54,282 bases of DNA from an uncultured Bacilli bacterium (GTDB lineage Bacteria; Bacillota_I; Bacilli_A; RF39; UBA660), in NCBI GenBank assembly GCA_934163035.1, contig CAKPJX010000008.1, forward strand, positions 1-54,282, written 5' to 3'. Position 1 is the stretch's first letter; every line of letters begins with the position of its first letter. Both the position numbers and the translations under genes were made by a program. Below the pieces are notes generated by a model. It was not told where the DNA came from and did no database searches. It saw nothing but the letters and a program-made list of their open reading frames with translations. This document shows positions 26,919-34,554 of this stretch, in pieces.

Positions 26919-27485
26919 TTATTTATTATTATTCATCATCTTTTCATATCTTTCAAATAATTCCTTAAATCTATTGTAATGAACAATCTCTCTTTGTCTT
27001 AGCCATAATAGCGGTCCTATAACATCTGGATCATTTGTTAAATCTATTAAATTCTCATAAACTGCTCTAGCTTTTTGTTCAGCCGCCATATCCTCAGAAA
27101 TATCAGCCAAAGGATCTCCGGTTGTTGCAAAATATGCAACTGTAAAAGGTACTCCATTAGTATCAGTTGGATAAAGTGCTCTACTATGTTCAGCATAATG
27201 TGTATCTAATCCAGCTTCTCTTAACTCTTCCATAGTAGCATCCTTCATTAATTGATAAACCATAGTTGAAATCATTTCAACATGTGCTAACTCCTCTGTA
27301 CCTATATCAGTAAGTAAGGCTTTTCCCATATTATCAGGCATAGTGTATCTTTGATTTAAATAACGAAGAGCAGCCGCAAGCTCACCATTAGATCCGCCAT
27401 ATTGTGTTATTAAATATTTAGCCATTCGTAAATCTTTTTTCTTAATATCAATTGGATATTGTAATCTCTTATCATATTTAAACAT
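26919..27485 (-). CDS. cotJC: Spore coat protein CotJC, manganese-catalase family
   Basis: About 188 aa. A four-helix ferritin-like fold of the Mn-catalase family with the metal-ligand helices GELAAALRYLNQ, TEELAHVEMI, AAEQKARAVYENL and REIVHYNRF. Length and start (MFKYDKRLQYP) match CotJC, an inner-coat component in Bacillus; catalase-like protection from peroxide is possible but not proven by sequence. The longest ORF adds 14 residues, but GGGAGGAG precedes ATG 27485. That start overlaps the end of the cotJA-cotJB gene by 8 bp, so the two are translationally coupled and probably form one complex in the forespore-facing coat. Confidence 0.95.
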   Translation of the reverse strand: MFKYDKRLQYPIDIKKKDLRMAKYLITQYGGSNGELAAALRYLNQRYTMPDNMGKALLTDIGTEELAHVEMISTMVYQLMKDATMEELREAGLDTHYAEHSRALYPTDTNGVPFTVAYFATTGDPLADISEDMAAEQKARAVYENLIDLTNDPDVIGPLLWLRQREIVHYNRFKELFERYEKMMNNNK

Positions 27486-27996
27486 AATAATTCTCCTCCC
27501 ATGGCCAAGCTGTATTTTCCCATGCAAAAGGTGTCTGACTTAATCCATCACCACTAATAGACAATGGTCCATATTTAGCCTCATATTGTCTTTCTAATTC
27601 ATTAGCCTTTTCCCTATAGTCATTAAATAAAGCTAACATACTGTTATCATCTGGATTAAGATCTAAATAAAGATTCAACTCATGTGCCGCAAAAGCAAAT
27701 CTTGATAAATCTAAAAGTAATCTTTCCTTTTCATTATTTGCACTTAAAACAGCAGGTTTATAGTTTTTATATTGACTATATAAATTAGAAAACATAATAC
27801 CATTATTATATCCTTCTTCTGGAGTATACAATGATAGCATATTATTCATATTTGTCATACTATTATTCATACCATTCATATTATTAATACCTACATTAGG
27901 AATAGTATTAATATTAGTATTACCATTCATATTTCTATATGAATTATTCATCATGCCTCTATATTGTTTATCATCAAAAAAATTATAGTTATACAT
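27478..27996 (-). CDS. CotJA-CotJB fusion spore coat protein
   Basis: 172 aa. The first 55 residues are Asn/Met/Gly rich (repeated NMNG, NNM). A CotJA-like core follows (SLYTPEEGYNNGIMFSNLY, about 55-73), normally a small separate protein. A complete CotJB domain follows (about 88-170): LLLDLSRFAFAAHELNLYLD, a helical middle, then a C-terminal W-rich segment (FAWENTAWPW). In Bacillus cotJA, cotJB and cotJC are three genes; here the first two are fused and the third overlaps by 8 bp. ATG follows GGGAG. A sporulation promoter is expected; a weak sigma-E-like ATACATT lies upstream but its spacing to a -35 is poor. Confidence 0.88.
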   Translation of the reverse strand: MYNYNFFDDKQYRGMMNNSYRNMNGNTNINTIPNVGINNMNGMNNSMTNMNNMLSLYTPEEGYNNGIMFSNLYSQYKNYKPAVLSANNEKERLLLDLSRFAFAAHELNLYLDLNPDDNSMLALFNDYREKANELERQYEAKYGPLSISGDGLSQTPFAWENTAWPWEENYYV

Positions 27997-28118
27997 AATA
28001 TCTCCCTTCCCTTTAATCTATTCGACCTAGATAAAAATGTATAGATAAATACCTAAATATTAAAAAAGACTTGATTTTTTAAAAAGTATATAATAAAATA
28101 AAGAAGTCAAGTGACATG

Positions 28119-28194
28119 GCGGCATTGGTGAAGTGGTTAACACGCTGGTTTGTGGCACCAGTATGCAAGAGTTCGATCCTCTTATGCCGCCCCA
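28119..28194 (+). tRNA. tRNA-His (anticodon GTG)
   Basis: Cloverleaf read directly: acceptor GCGGCAT/ATGCCGC, discriminator C followed by an encoded CCA, anticodon stem CTGGT/ACCAG with loop TTGTGGC (anticodon GTG at 28152-28154), T-arm AAGAG-TTCGATC-CTCTT. A G at 28118 could be the -1 G that pairs with C73, a hallmark of tRNA-His. A TATAAT at 28089-28094 is a plausible -10; no good -35 was seen. Confidence 0.97.
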
Positions 28195-28230
28195 TATTGA
28201 ATTTACGCACACCTTTGTGCAAAATAAATA

Positions 28231-28264
28231 AAAGTTCATAATACTTAGTGCTATGGGCTTTTTT
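28231..28264 (+). terminator. Terminator after tRNA-His
   Basis: AAGTTCATA pairs with TATGGGCTT using two G-U pairs, followed by TTTTTT. A smaller hairpin (GCACA/TGTGC) lies at about 28207-28220. Confidence 0.7.
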
Positions 28265-28567
28265 CTTTACAAAGACAGTGAATTTATAAAATTAACATAT
28301 CCATAAAAACTCTAGAATTTCCTTTATGTATAGAAATTAGTATATAAATATTAATTTTTTTATATTTAGTAACTATTGTCCGAATCTGAAGCACACTACT
28401 TTTACATTTCAAAAGATATTATTCAATTTTCAATATCATAATATTTTGACTTTATATACATATTTAAGCACATTAAAAATTCATATCTATAAAATAATTG
28501 CAGCATTTTTTACATATCTCTTAAATTTATAAACAATTTATTTTTTCACTAATTATTAATTACATTC
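28265..28567. other. Non-coding AT-rich spacer, nothing recognised
   Basis: About 300 bp between the tRNA-His terminator and the metG stop. No ORF with a ribosome site, structured RNA, repeat or clear terminator for metG was seen. Confidence 0.5.
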
Positions 28568-30208
28568 TTATTTTCTTAGTTCTAATAACTTTTCAACTTC
28601 CTCATCAATTAGTTTTTTATCATATCTATCAAACAACGTAGTTAAATTCTTATCAACCCGTAAAAAATCTAATGCTCTATATTTCCATTCTGTATTACTG
28701 CTATTAATAAACTGCTCTACTCTATCACTCGTAAATGGTAAATATGGTTTTAATAAAGTATTAACATTATAAATAATATTGCAACAATTAAACAACACCT
28801 CTCTACATTTTTCTGGATTTTCTCTAGCAAGAATCCATGGCTTTTTTTCATCAAAATATTTATTAGCATAACCAATAAAATTAAATACACATTGCAACCC
28901 TTCTTTTATTTTTCCCTCTTCAATATCTCTACCAACAATATTAAATAATTCTTTTAACTTATTTTCAACTTCAATATCTATAACTGAAGCATCTAATTTA
29001 CCATTAAATGATTTATTAACAAATGCCAAAGTTCTATTAATAAAGTTTCCCCATTTTCCAAGCAATTCTGAATTATGAGAATTAATAAAATCATTCCACG
29101 AAAAGTTGAAATCTTTTTTATCTGGATCATTTATTAATAAAAAATATCTAATAGAATCTGCAGGATATTTATCTAATAAATACCTAAGGGTAATATAATT
29201 TCCTTTACTTTTAGATAATTTTTCTCCTTCAATAGTTAAATAATTATCACTAACTATATAATCCGGCAATTTATAATTTTCCTCAGTAGCAGATAATAAA
29301 GCTGGAAATATAACTGTATGAAAAGGAATATTATCTTTAGCATGAACTAAATATATTTTATTATTTCTATCCTGCTTCCAAAAATCCTCCCAATCCAAAT
29401 TGTTCTCTTCACAGTATTTTTTACATGCAGTAACATATCCCCAAACATTTTCAAACCAACCATATATTTTTTTGTTTTCATACCCTTCAATTGGGATATC
29501 AATGCCCCAATTTAAACTGCGAGAAGCACATCTATCAGGAATACCTTCATTTAAATATCTGTTTGTAAAATCAACTGCATTGCTCCTCCATAAATTTTTA
29601 TTTACATCACATAATTTTTTTACTACACCTTGAAATTTTGATAAAGCAAAATAAAGATTTTTCGTTTTCCCTACTTCTGTAGCACTTCCACATATAGCGC
29701 ATTTAGTATTTTTTACCTCATCAATAGATAATAAACTTTCACATTTTTCACATTCATCACCTTTGACATCAGCACCACATTTTGGACATACTCCAACAAT
29801 ATAACGATCTGCTAAAAATAAATTACAATGTCGACAATATAATTGTTCTTCTGCTTTTTCAAATAAATAACCCTTTTTATAGTAGCTTCTAAATACATCT
29901 TGAACAAATTTCTTATGATATAAATCATCAGTCCTATTATATAAATTAAAACTTACTCCTAAATCTTTCCAGTCTTTTGAAAACTTTTTATGACAATCGT
30001 CAACAATTTCTTTTTGGCTTTTGTTTTCCTGTATCGCTTTAACATCTATTGGAGTACCATGACAATCACTTCCAGATACCAAACATACATTGTCACCTCT
30101 AAGTCTATAATATCTAGCAATAACGTCACCAGATAAGCTACTTGCAGCATGACCTAAATGCAATTCTCCATTTGCAAATGGCCAGCTAATTCCTACTAAT
30201 ACATTCAT
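28568..30208 (-). CDS. metG: Methionyl-tRNA synthetase
   Basis: Charges tRNA-Met. 546 aa; class I signature HLGH (about residue 18) and KLSKS (about residue 310, variant of KMSKS). The connective domain carries paired zinc knuckles (CRHC, CPKC, CEKC, CAIC), the two-zinc form. An anticodon-binding helical domain follows. The C-terminal Trbp111-like dimerisation domain found in many MetRS is absent. The longest ORF adds 18 residues, but AAGGAGG precedes ATG 30208. It is controlled by a Met-type T-box leader and a consensus promoter, so expression should rise when tRNA-Met is uncharged. Confidence 0.96.
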   Translation of the reverse strand: MNVLVGISWPFANGELHLGHAASSLSGDVIARYYRLRGDNVCLVSGSDCHGTPIDVKAIQENKSQKEIVDDCHKKFSKDWKDLGVSFNLYNRTDDLYHKKFVQDVFRSYYKKGYLFEKAEEQLYCRHCNLFLADRYIVGVCPKCGADVKGDECEKCESLLSIDEVKNTKCAICGSATEVGKTKNLYFALSKFQGVVKKLCDVNKNLWRSNAVDFTNRYLNEGIPDRCASRSLNWGIDIPIEGYENKKIYGWFENVWGYVTACKKYCEENNLDWEDFWKQDRNNKIYLVHAKDNIPFHTVIFPALLSATEENYKLPDYIVSDNYLTIEGEKLSKSKGNYITLRYLLDKYPADSIRYFLLINDPDKKDFNFSWNDFINSHNSELLGKWGNFINRTLAFVNKSFNGKLDASVIDIEVENKLKELFNIVGRDIEEGKIKEGLQCVFNFIGYANKYFDEKKPWILARENPEKCREVLFNCCNIIYNVNTLLKPYLPFTSDRVEQFINSSNTEWKYRALDFLRVDKNLTTLFDRYDKKLIDEEVEKLLELRK

Positions 30209-30230
30209 TTTATCCTCCTTATTATTAAAC

Positions 30231-30512
30231 AAAAAACCTCTTAGGATCATCATAGATCCCAAGAGGTGAATATATCACGTTACCACTCTTATTCATTAAC
30301 ATATTACTATATTAATCTCATTAACCTACTTATGTCTATTGCATAGTTATAGGCTTGTGCTATAACAGGCACACCTGTTTTAACCTACTTAATTTCAGTT
30401 AAACACCTTAAGGTCCATGTTCAAAAAATAAATATATCCTCATTTTCACCTAACAGAGTTCTCTACAATACTTTTATTTTTTTACTCTTCCTCGCAATGG
30501 CTTTGTGAATGT
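30231..30512 (-). promoter_or_regulatory. T-box leader with Met (AUG) specifier
   Basis: Minus-strand leader of metG. The T-box TGGTAACG (within 30276-30287) and an intrinsic terminator (CCTCTTGGGATC / GATCCTAAGAGG, then T6, 30231-30266) are plain. The T-box 3' side can pair alternatively as antiterminator. Stem I has a GGTGAAAAT loop and the specifier ATG at 30418-30416, followed by GACC. Uncharged tRNA-Met should favour read-through. Confidence 0.9.
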
Positions 30513-30516
30513 CTTG

Positions 30517-30545
30517 ATTATATTACATTATATGATATTTGTCAA
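30517..30545 (-). promoter_or_regulatory. Consensus promoter of the metG leader
   Basis: TTGACA (30545-30540), 17 nt, TATAAT (30522-30517): perfect consensus on the minus strand, just before the T-box stem I. Confidence 0.92.
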
Positions 30546-30633
30546 TCCACTAACAGTATAAAACATTGCTTCTAAATTCTATATTATATAAACATAATAT
30601 GTTATAATAGCTAAATGATGAGGAGTGATTTTA

Positions 30634-31452
30634 ATGGCAATTAATATTTCTAGTTTAAGCCAAAAATGTTCCAAATATGGGCTGCCATATCAAAATGTTA
30701 AAACTTAGGATGATATAATTTTAGTTAGTACACCTACCAAAGGATTATATGTTATTCTCGATGAGAATTATAACACTATTGGTATTGAAAAAATTACTAG
30801 TCAAAGATTAGAAGAATTCGTAAGTGATTTCTATGAAAAATATAGCACCAATAGTAAAAGATTTAATTATCCCTTCGAAAACTATACATTAAAAATTTTT
30901 ATTGATTTAGCAAATGATATTAATATTATTGAAACCAATCATGGAAATAGTAATTATATAAGAATTAATGGAAAATGGTATGATAGAAGTAAACATAAAA
31001 ATGATGAATATTTTAAATTATTATCATATGTAAAATTTATTTCCGAAGAAATGAAAATGTATTTCTTGACAAGCTATCACATGCAAACAATAGGATTTGA
31101 GTTCCCAGATGTATATTTCTATGTTAATGCCCTAATGAAAAATATAACTACATATACTAATCAACAAATAACAAATAATCAAAGACCATGGCCTACAGAT
31201 ATTCTAAATAATATAGGACAAAGCAATGTAAACTTAAATTTTGATAGCATGTTATATGATATAGCCGGCTTATTAATGAAACAAAAAGGAATAAAAGTTA
31301 GTAATTGTGATCCATACACTCTAGAAGAAGATACTACTACTAGATCAGATCTATCAGCTTTAGCCAATAAACTATTAGAATCACCTAATTTACAAGATAT
31401 TAACTTAGAAAAAAATCAAACATTAGTAAAAACAAAAAAAGATAACAACTAA
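30634..31452 (+). pseudogene. Unknown protein gene interrupted by an in-frame TAG at codon 25
   Basis: ATG 30634, preceded by GAGGAGTG, opens a frame that stays open for 272 codons except for one TAG at 30706-30708. The frame before and after is the same and its composition does not change: it continues with DDIILVSTPTKGLY and ends with a Lys/Asn-rich tail at 31452. No good internal start follows the TAG until ATG 31051, which has no clear ribosome site. The simplest reading is a nonsense mutation (for example TGG to TAG) in a gene of unknown function; an assembly error or read-through are alternatives. No domain is recognised. TAG is an ordinary stop elsewhere here. A terminator follows. Confidence 0.7.
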
Positions 31453-31466
31453 TCCCTAAAAAATCT

Positions 31467-31496
31467 CAAAGCTTCCACACTAGCTTTGTTTTTTTT
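31467..31496 (+). terminator. Terminator after the interrupted gene
   Basis: CAAAGCT, an 8-base loop, AGCTTTG, then eight T. Confidence 0.92.
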
Positions 31497-31550
31497 ATTA
31501 TTTAAATTAAATTCATTAATAATAATTGTTAATCAAATATAATTGTATAC

Positions 31551-31591
31551 TTAGAACCAACCTCACCCATCTGATATAATTTTTATATCAG
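31551..31591 (+). promoter_or_regulatory. Promoter with perfect inverted repeat at the head of the island operon
   Basis: CTGATATAA, a TTT loop, TTATATCAG (31571-31591) forms a perfect 9-bp inverted repeat directly before AAGGAGGTG. It contains TATAAT (31575-31580), which with TTAGAA (31551-31556) at 18 nt could be a promoter. It may act as an operator or as an RNA hairpin next to the ribosome site. Confidence 0.55.
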
Positions 31592-31605
31592 AAGGAGGTG
31601 ATAAA

Positions 31606-32379
31606 ATGAATAAATTAGATTTATCTAGATTAAAAAGAGATTGTAAAGAAGACAATATTGATTACACTAAAATCAAAAACAGATATAAGTATATTTCCAC
31701 CAAAGATAAATATAGTAATCTAAATTATGAGGAAAAATACACTATCTGTAAAGAAAGATATTTAAATAAATTAAAATATGATATTTTAAAAATCAATTTC
31801 AATTATCTAAATAATGCAACAAAAATTAGTGAATATAAAAATATCTGTAAAGACCTAAATATAGATTATAATCGAGCTAGAAAAATATCATATAGAACTA
31901 AAAATATGAAACAAGCAATATTATATATCTGGTTTTTTGGTGACATAAATACAAAAAATGGTAAAAATATTACTAGAAAAAAGCTCTATCAAGTTAACTC
32001 TAAAAAGTTACTAAAAGACAGTGATAATCTATATAATATTATTGCCTATTATTTATGTGGTCATAATGAATATTTAAATAATATAATTAGCTTTGAAAAT
32101 AAGTATTTAAAAGCAATATCAAAAAAGGCATTAAACAATTTAAACATAACAAAAACAGCTGATAAAATTAATGATTTAATATCAGAAGCTATACTTATTT
32201 TAATAAAAACACTAAAAAAAATAGTTATAAACGACATAAAATATATAGTTAAATATTTAAATATAACCCTATATTATAGAATATATGACTACGCTAAAAA
32301 AACATATACAAATAATTTAACCCTAAATGAAAATATAAGTAAAGGAAAAATTTATGAAGAAGTATTCTACAGTCTTTGA
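31606..32379 (+). CDS. Lys/Asn-rich protein with sigma region 2-like segment
   Basis: 257 aa, very AT-rich and rich in Lys, Asn, Ile and Tyr. Residues about 163-234 (NDLISEAILILIKTLKK, then LNITLYYRIYDYAKK) read like sigma-70 region 2: a DLxxEA-type helix, then a segment ending in a short basic helix. The N-terminal 150 residues are unrecognised and no region 4 is present. ATG lies 6 nt after a near-perfect AAGGAGGTGA. It is first of four overlapping genes; the next gene starts inside its last 26 bp. It could be a phage- or element-type alternative sigma factor half, or an unrelated helical protein. Confidence 0.6.
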   Translation: MNKLDLSRLKRDCKEDNIDYTKIKNRYKYISTKDKYSNLNYEEKYTICKERYLNKLKYDILKINFNYLNNATKISEYKNICKDLNIDYNRARKISYRTKNMKQAILYIWFFGDINTKNGKNITRKKLYQVNSKKLLKDSDNLYNIIAYYLCGHNEYLNNIISFENKYLKAISKKALNNLNITKTADKINDLISEAILILIKTLKKIVINDIKYIVKYLNITLYYRIYDYAKKTYTNNLTLNENISKGKIYEEVFYSL

Positions 32380-32617
32380 TTATAAAGACTTATTTTATAA
32401 TGATGAAGATCCCCTACTATTCTTAATAAGAAAAAGTATTTTTGAAACAATCAGAACATCTTATTTTATGTTAAGTAAAGAAGAAAAAAATCTAATAAAC
32501 AGTACAGTAATATTCAATAATAAAATTAATGAAGATAGTAAAAACAAATATGATGAAGCTCTTAATACATTAAAAGCTTTATTTAGGCAAATATATTTAG
32601 GAGGAGAAAATGATTGA
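32354..32617 (+). CDS. Small acidic/helical protein, possible region 4-like partner
   Basis: 87 aa. The centre has LSKEEKNLIN and the C-terminus ALNTLKALFR, the beginning and end expected for sigma region 4, but the helix-turn-helix between them is about ten residues too short, so the match is weak. ATG is 5 nt after AAAGGAAA. It overlaps the preceding gene by 26 bp in another frame and the next gene by 8 bp. If both readings hold, the pair would be a two-polypeptide sigma factor similar in concept to SigO-RsoA of B. subtilis. Otherwise function unknown. Confidence 0.6.
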   Translation: MKKYSTVFDYKDLFYNDEDPLLFLIRKSIFETIRTSYFMLSKEEKNLINSTVIFNNKINEDSKNKYDEALNTLKALFRQIYLGGEND

Positions 32618-32753
32618 AGTAATTAAATATATAATTGGACTAATTGTAAGTTTTATAGCAGGAGGCACTTCATATTACATTTATAGCAACAAAGTAAAAA
32701 TTAAAATAAATGGCAACAACAATAAAATATCAGGACATGATATAAATGATTAA
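32610..32753 (+). CDS. 47-residue membrane microprotein with GNNN motif
   Basis: Not long enough for usual ORF cut-offs, but supported by GGAGGAG 5 nt before ATG and by 8-bp overlaps with genes on both sides. One transmembrane helix (about residues 4-24, IKYIIGLIVSFIAGGTSYYI) is followed by a basic segment and KIKINGNNNKISGHDIND. The motif IKINGNNNKIS closely matches IKVKGNNNQIS at the N-terminus of the next gene product. The tail would face the cytosol or outside depending on orientation. Function unknown; see findings for the amyloid-type signalling hypothesis. Confidence 0.75.
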   Translation: MIEVIKYIIGLIVSFIAGGTSYYIYSNKVKIKINGNNNKISGHDIND

Positions 32754-33591
32754 AAATATAAAAGTTAAAGGAAATAATAATCAAATATCCCTAGAAGGAA
32801 ACATAAATAATTTTTATATTCCAAATTATTATAATATAAAACAAGAATTAACTATTAAAACTGAAAATATTTTTTCTTCAAAAGTATTAAGGTTAATTGA
32901 AGAGATAACTAAATATGAAAGTGATTTTGGCATAGAAGATATTTCTGATATTCTAAATTTTGATTCAGTCTCAGAATTAATAAATCAAATAAATTCAAAA
33001 GATGAACCATCAAGAGCTTTCTTAAATTACTTTTCAGAGCAATTAAAAATATCAAATGATTGGCTTAGATATTCTAGAAATTACATATTTAACTACCCTT
33101 CTCTTCATACTTTATTTGTTAGTGACTTATATGATTTATTAATAAAGGAAGATTTCGAAGAATTATATTTTATAACATCAGAAAGCCCCAATAAAGAAGT
33201 TCTAATACTTATTAAATACAAAAAATATATTTATAGAAATTGTTTTAGAAGAATTCCCTTTCACAGTAACGTTGGAGCTGGAGGAAAATCTATGATATAT
33301 GATTTTTATAAATTCTTAATAAAATGGTCTAAAAATAGGGACTTAGTAAATAAAACATATGAATATACTGTCCCAAAAGATATCTTTGAAAGTATATTAA
33401 TCGGTGACATTTATAAAGGTTGTATCAAAAGAAAATCAAGAGTAAGTTACATATGTCAAGACTTTATCTGTCTAGACTGTAATACATATGAAGAAGAATA
33501 TTATAGAAGTATATATGATGAAGATTTCTTCATCTGTAGAGACATAGTAAGAGAAAAATTAAACAAACGAAAAGACTCAAAACTTCTTTGA
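32746..33591 (+). CDS. Degenerate HTH protein with N-terminal GNNN motif
   Basis: 281 aa. Residues 4-24 contain IKVKGNNNQIS and EGNINNFYI, two asparagine-rich half repeats. Residues about 50-105 look like a worn XRE-type helix-turn-helix: EDISDILNF, SELINQINSK, then PSRAFLNYFSEQLKISNDWLRY, the usual end of such domains. The C-terminal half is alpha/beta with a conserved-looking HSNVGAGGKSMIYDFYKF and two late Cys pairs (ICQDFICLDC). The start overlaps the microprotein gene by 8 bp (ATGATTAA), and a hairpin overlaps the stop. A regulator or a sensor is likely; the C-terminal domain family is not identified. Confidence 0.68.
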   Translation: MIKNIKVKGNNNQISLEGNINNFYIPNYYNIKQELTIKTENIFSSKVLRLIEEITKYESDFGIEDISDILNFDSVSELINQINSKDEPSRAFLNYFSEQLKISNDWLRYSRNYIFNYPSLHTLFVSDLYDLLIKEDFEELYFITSESPNKEVLILIKYKKYIYRNCFRRIPFHSNVGAGGKSMIYDFYKFLIKWSKNRDLVNKTYEYTVPKDIFESILIGDIYKGCIKRKSRVSYICQDFICLDCNTYEEEYYRSIYDEDFFICRDIVREKLNKRKDSKLL

Positions 33592-33596
33592 GTCTT
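33572..33596. terminator. Bidirectional terminator between convergent genes
   Basis: AAGACTCAAA and TTTGAGTCTT form a 10-bp stem around a short loop, overlapping the stop of the island operon and reaching the end of the DUF2752 gene. On the minus strand it is followed by TTTTC. Confidence 0.8.
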
Positions 33597-33963
33597 ATCT
33601 TATTATAGTAGGCCTCAAGTAACTAAATAAGTCCATATTTCTAAATATTCCATACATAATCACTATTATCAACAATATATATGGCATATATTTTGGAAGT
33701 AAAATTCTAAACCTAATATTAACAATTTTATAAAGTAAATATAAAACTCCTAATATAAACACCAAAGGATTATATCTAAATGCTTGATAAAAATCCAGTC
33801 TTATCAAAGAAAAGATCATTCTAGTAATTCCACACCCAGGACAATACAATTTAGTAATCTTATGAAACATACATGGGATTGCCATTCCAGATATCTTATA
33901 AAAAATATAATAAAATACAATCGCTATAAATAGTATTAAATAACTTTTATTGTTGTTCTGCAA
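33595..33963 (-). CDS. DUF2752 membrane protein
   Basis: 122 aa with three hydrophobic segments and the family signature YCPGCGITR (about residues 39-47) followed by an Ala/Phe-containing amphipathic helix. DUF2752 proteins are small inner-membrane proteins of unknown role. The only in-frame start near the end of the upstream gene is TTG 33963; no clear ribosome site precedes it. It overlaps the DUF4234 gene by 17 bp, so re-initiation after that gene is likely. Confidence 0.85.
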   Translation of the reverse strand: MQNNNKSYLILFIAIVFYYIFYKISGMAIPCMFHKITKLYCPGCGITRMIFSLIRLDFYQAFRYNPLVFILGVLYLLYKIVNIRFRILLPKYMPYILLIIVIMYGIFRNMDLFSYLRPTIIR

Positions 33964-34423
33964 GACTATTTAAATCACTTTGAATTAAGCAATAATTTAC
34001 AAGTCCTAATCCAAATAAAGAAAGAATTAAATATAATACTGAATTATCAGATATTTGTTTATTATACTTCTTACCTATATTAGCCATTTTTTGTCCCATT
34101 TTATAATTCCAATAGATTCCATAAATACCACATGTAATAAGTGTATATAAGAAAGCCGTTCCACCACTTGTATATTTTTCATCACTTAGACTATTAGATT
34201 CATCAGTCATAGAAATAAACCAAAAAATACCATAAATACCACAAGTAACAAAAGTTAAAAGTACAGCAACTACAATATTTTTACTTTGAATAGTTGGCTT
34301 TGGTTGATTATAATTATTTATAACTGTTTGATTAACAACAGGTTGCACTGGCTGACCACAAGCTTCACAAAACTGAGTTCCTTCCTTTAACTCCTTACCA
34401 CATTTTGAACAAAAATTTGTCAT
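33947..34423 (-). CDS. Zinc-ribbon DUF4234 membrane protein
   Basis: 158 aa. An N-terminal zinc ribbon (CSKC, CEAC, residues 5-22) and a short Gln/Asn linker precede a DUF4234-type membrane domain with two copies of the TCGIYGI(F/Y)W helix (about 60-72 and 95-107). Function unknown; the family often accompanies DUF2752, as here. ATG follows GAGGAG. Confidence 0.87.
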   Translation of the reverse strand: MTNFCSKCGKELKEGTQFCEACGQPVQPVVNQTVINNYNQPKPTIQSKNIVVAVLLTFVTCGIYGIFWFISMTDESNSLSDEKYTSGGTAFLYTLITCGIYGIYWNYKMGQKMANIGKKYNKQISDNSVLYLILSLFGLGLVNYCLIQSDLNSLAEQQ

Positions 34424-34554
34424 CTAATCCACTCCTCTCATATTTTAATTATATCATATTTTTTACCTCTGTATATAGTAATTTAAAAATAGTTTTATAT
34501 GTTCAAAAAATATATGTTAAAATATTAATAGATTAAGTTATATAGGAGAAAAAT

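Noticed and set aside
28020..28060. Possible sigma-E promoter before cotJ (TAATATT and TATACATT on the minus strand)
   Set aside because: The gap between boxes is about 12 nt against the usual 14-15, so it is not listed as a feature.
30706..30708. Genome-wide recoding of TAG as an amino acid
   Set aside because: TAG ends other intact genes in the window, for example the 333-aa gene at 2051, the membrane protein at 8703 and the class B-like sortase at 37810.
31606..33591. Prophage or integrative element spanning the AT-rich island
   Set aside because: No integrase, terminase, structural gene or attachment repeats were seen; the tRNA-His lies about 3.4 kb away without a duplicated 3' end noticed.
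34424..34554. A folate (THF) riboswitch before folD
   Set aside because: The 130-bp gap is plain AT-rich sequence without conserved riboswitch blocks or a terminator stem.
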